A stretch of DNA of 6,426 bases from JBDREC01 sp043820105 [NCBI: Pseudomonadota bacterium] (lineage in GTDB: Bacteria; Bdellovibrionota_F; JAHFAK01): assembly GCA_043820105.1 (NCBI GenBank), contig JBDREC010000079.1:1-6426 (forward strand). Direction: 5' to 3'. The first letter of the stretch is position 1. Each line of letters opens with the position of its first letter. Below are positions 5,980-6,426 of the stretch, piece after piece. The notes under the pieces were generated by a model that worked only from the letters and a program-made list of their open reading frames with translations, searched no databases and had not been told where the DNA came from. The position numbers and the translations under genes were made by a program.

Positions 5980-6091
5980 TCAGGGGAAAAACACAAAAAG
6001 AGTCCCTGGCAGCCTTTAAAAAATTAAAATGGCAAAATTATCCCATACACACCCTCGTCGAAAACATGCGAAAACAAAAGACATGAGCCGA

Positions 6092-6108
6092 GTGACAATT
6101 TTCGTCAC
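6092..6108. promoter_or_regulatory. GTGAC-N7-GTCAC operator/enhancer site 1
   Basis: GTGACAATTTTCGTCAC is a 17-nt dyad with one mismatch in its inner arms and is a variant of the two perfect sites downstream. Its centre is 64 nt from that of site 2, close to six helical turns. It lies about 175 nt before the -24 element of the sigma-54 promoter, a usual distance for an enhancer-binding activator. Confidence 0.6.
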
Positions 6109-6155
6109 CTTGCCGCAGCGCATTTCCCCTATAATAACAAGCCCTTGACAATAGG

Positions 6156-6172
6156 GTGACAATTTTTGTCAC
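6156..6172. promoter_or_regulatory. GTGAC-N7-GTCAC operator/enhancer site 2
   Basis: GTGACAATTTTTGTCAC is a perfect dyad with 7-nt arms and a 3-nt centre. It is identical to site 3, which is centred 22 nt away (about two helical turns), so two dimers could bind side by side on one face of the helix. It is just preceded by an extra half-site-like TTGACAATAGG. Confidence 0.7.
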
Positions 6173-6177
6173 GTCGG

Positions 6178-6194
6178 GTGACAATTTTTGTCAC
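6178..6194. promoter_or_regulatory. GTGAC-N7-GTCAC operator/enhancer site 3
   Basis: This is an exact copy of site 2, including its preceding GG. It ends about 72 nt before the -24 element of the sigma-54 promoter. An NtrC-type activator such as PilR is the natural candidate for a pilin promoter, but the protein binding here is not identified in this window. Confidence 0.7.
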
Positions 6195-6226
6195 TTTTTG
6201 ACTTTTGCTGATTTTTTGCCTTTTGG

Positions 6227-6241
6227 GATTTCAATGAAATC
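6227..6241. promoter_or_regulatory. Perfect 7-1-7 palindrome between enhancer sites and promoter
   Basis: GATTTCA-A-TGAAATC is a perfect dyad located 25 nt before the -24 element. It differs from the GTGAC sites, so it would be bound by another protein or be a small hairpin. No function can be assigned. Confidence 0.35.
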
Positions 6242-6265
6242 GAGGACTTAGGAAATTGCTGGTTT

Positions 6266-6281
6266 TGGCATGGAAATTGCT
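6266..6281 (+). promoter_or_regulatory. Sigma-54 (RpoN) -24/-12 promoter, probably for the next pilin gene
   Basis: TGGCATGGAAATTGCT matches the sigma-54 consensus TGGCACG-N4-TTGCW with a single change (C to T). The invariant GG (6267-6268) and GC (6279-6280) are correctly 10 nt apart. The start site would be near 6292, placing the module and the hairpin that follow inside the 5' untranslated RNA. The -12 half, GGAAATTGCT, is repeated exactly 21 nt upstream (6251-6260) without a -24 partner. Type IV pilin genes in many bacteria use sigma-54 with PilR. The order promoter, module, palindrome, pilin leader matches that found at the left end of the window. The target gene is beyond the window end. 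Confidence 0.7.
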
Positions 6282-6293
6282 TAGTAAAAGAGA

Positions 6294-6352
6294 ACAAGAG
6301 CGCAGGGGAACAAGAGAACAAGGCGAGTTCAGGATCTCTTGGGCTGAAATTG
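6294..6352 (+). repeat. Pilin-unit upstream module (copy C, fullest)
   Basis: A purine-rich stretch of ACAAGAG / GGGAACAAG elements is followed by TTCAGGAT and TTGGGCTGAAATTG. The first part is shared with 3457-3478 and the second with 1738-1763, so this copy seems to be the complete form from which A and B keep different parts. TTGGGCT (6339-6345) can pair with AGCCCAA of the pilin leader. Confidence 0.7.
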
Positions 6353-6426
6353 GTATTCAGTATTCGGTATTTAGTATTCAGTTTCTTTTCCATACTGAAT
6401 ACTGTATACTGAATACCGAATACTAA
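6353..6426. repeat. Palindromic repeat, type 2, built of 7-nt units
   Basis: The left arm 6353-6382 is made of GTATTCA, GTATTCG, GTATTTA, GTATTCA. The right arm 6394-6423 is its inverted copy, with 26 of 30 positions pairing across an 11-nt loop. On the 3' side the heptamer phase (units starting at 6393, 6400, 6407, 6414, 6421) is strict. The final 23 nt are identical to window positions 1-23. It occupies the same slot, after the TTGGGCT module, that the unrelated type-1 palindrome occupies at 1766-1848. No coding potential and no spacer pattern of a CRISPR is seen. Confidence 0.8.

Noticed and set aside
6130-6150. TATAAT at 6130-6135 and TTGACA at 6145-6150 as a sigma-70 promoter
   Set aside because: The boxes are in the wrong order for either pairing. 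The nearest -35-like sequence ahead of TATAAT (TTGCCG) is only 14 nt away, and TTGACA has no -10 box at 16-18 nt.
6169-6393. Minus-strand reading frame of 74 codons
   Set aside because: It covers the dyad sites, the sigma-54 promoter and the repeat module, has no ribosome binding site and gives a low-complexity peptide without recognisable features.
6353-6426. CRISPR-like array from the regular GTATTCA units
   Set aside because: The units are 7 nt and directly adjacent, with no spacers, and the whole folds as one hairpin.

Overview
AT-rich chromosomal-type DNA from a Gram-negative bacterium. The clues are a type IV pilin, a signal-peptidase-II lipoprotein carrying a Cys-paired RCC1-type propeller, and a sigma-54-type promoter. 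The pilin N-terminus and this style of RCC1 lipoprotein resemble proteins of the Bdellovibrionota/Myxococcota/former Deltaproteobacteria, but that placement is inference and taxonomy cannot be fixed from this window.

Layout. Positions 1-60 hold half of a hairpin repeat and a conserved pilin leader. 72-593 (+) is an intact type IV pilin. 656-823 (-) is the broken C-terminal end of a DUF1343/NamZ-like gene. 889-1603 (-) is a two-gene HEPN/MNT toxin-antitoxin operon of the HI0074/HI0073 type. 1604-2028 has no intact gene; it carries the TA promoter, a repeat module, an 83-nt palindromic repeat, a second pilin leader with a decayed pilin 5' end, and the promoter of the next gene. 2029-3399 (+) is an AAA_14/DUF4143 ATPase. 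3400-3773 has no intact gene; it carries another module and palindrome, then a 40-codon in-frame pilin 3' end, then a duplicated repeat flank. 3774-5897 (-) is a 707-residue RCC1-propeller lipoprotein. 5898-6426 has no gene; it carries the lipoprotein promoter, three GTGAC-N7-GTCAC sites, a good sigma-54 (-24/-12) promoter pointing right, and a second family of hairpin repeat on which the window ends. I saw nothing recognisable in 5980-6091 or in 3400-3456.

Main theme. One unit recurs three times in different states of completeness: a G/A-rich module ending in TTGGGCT, then a long palindrome, then a leader beginning TAGCCCAA, then a pilin gene. The right end of the window (module plus palindrome) and the left end (palindrome half, leader, intact pilin) are complementary parts of such a unit. 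They share an exact 23-nt end repeat. The internal loci keep only a pilin 5' end (1870-1952) or only a pilin 3' end (3583-3705), with the ATPase between them. The picture is a multi-copy pilin family with truncated copies and hairpin repeats. These may be recombination debris or silent-cassette-like sequence, with stress or defence-type cargo (HEPN/MNT, DUF4143 ATPase) lodged between copies. The sigma-54 promoter near the right end probably drives the next pilin gene just outside the window.
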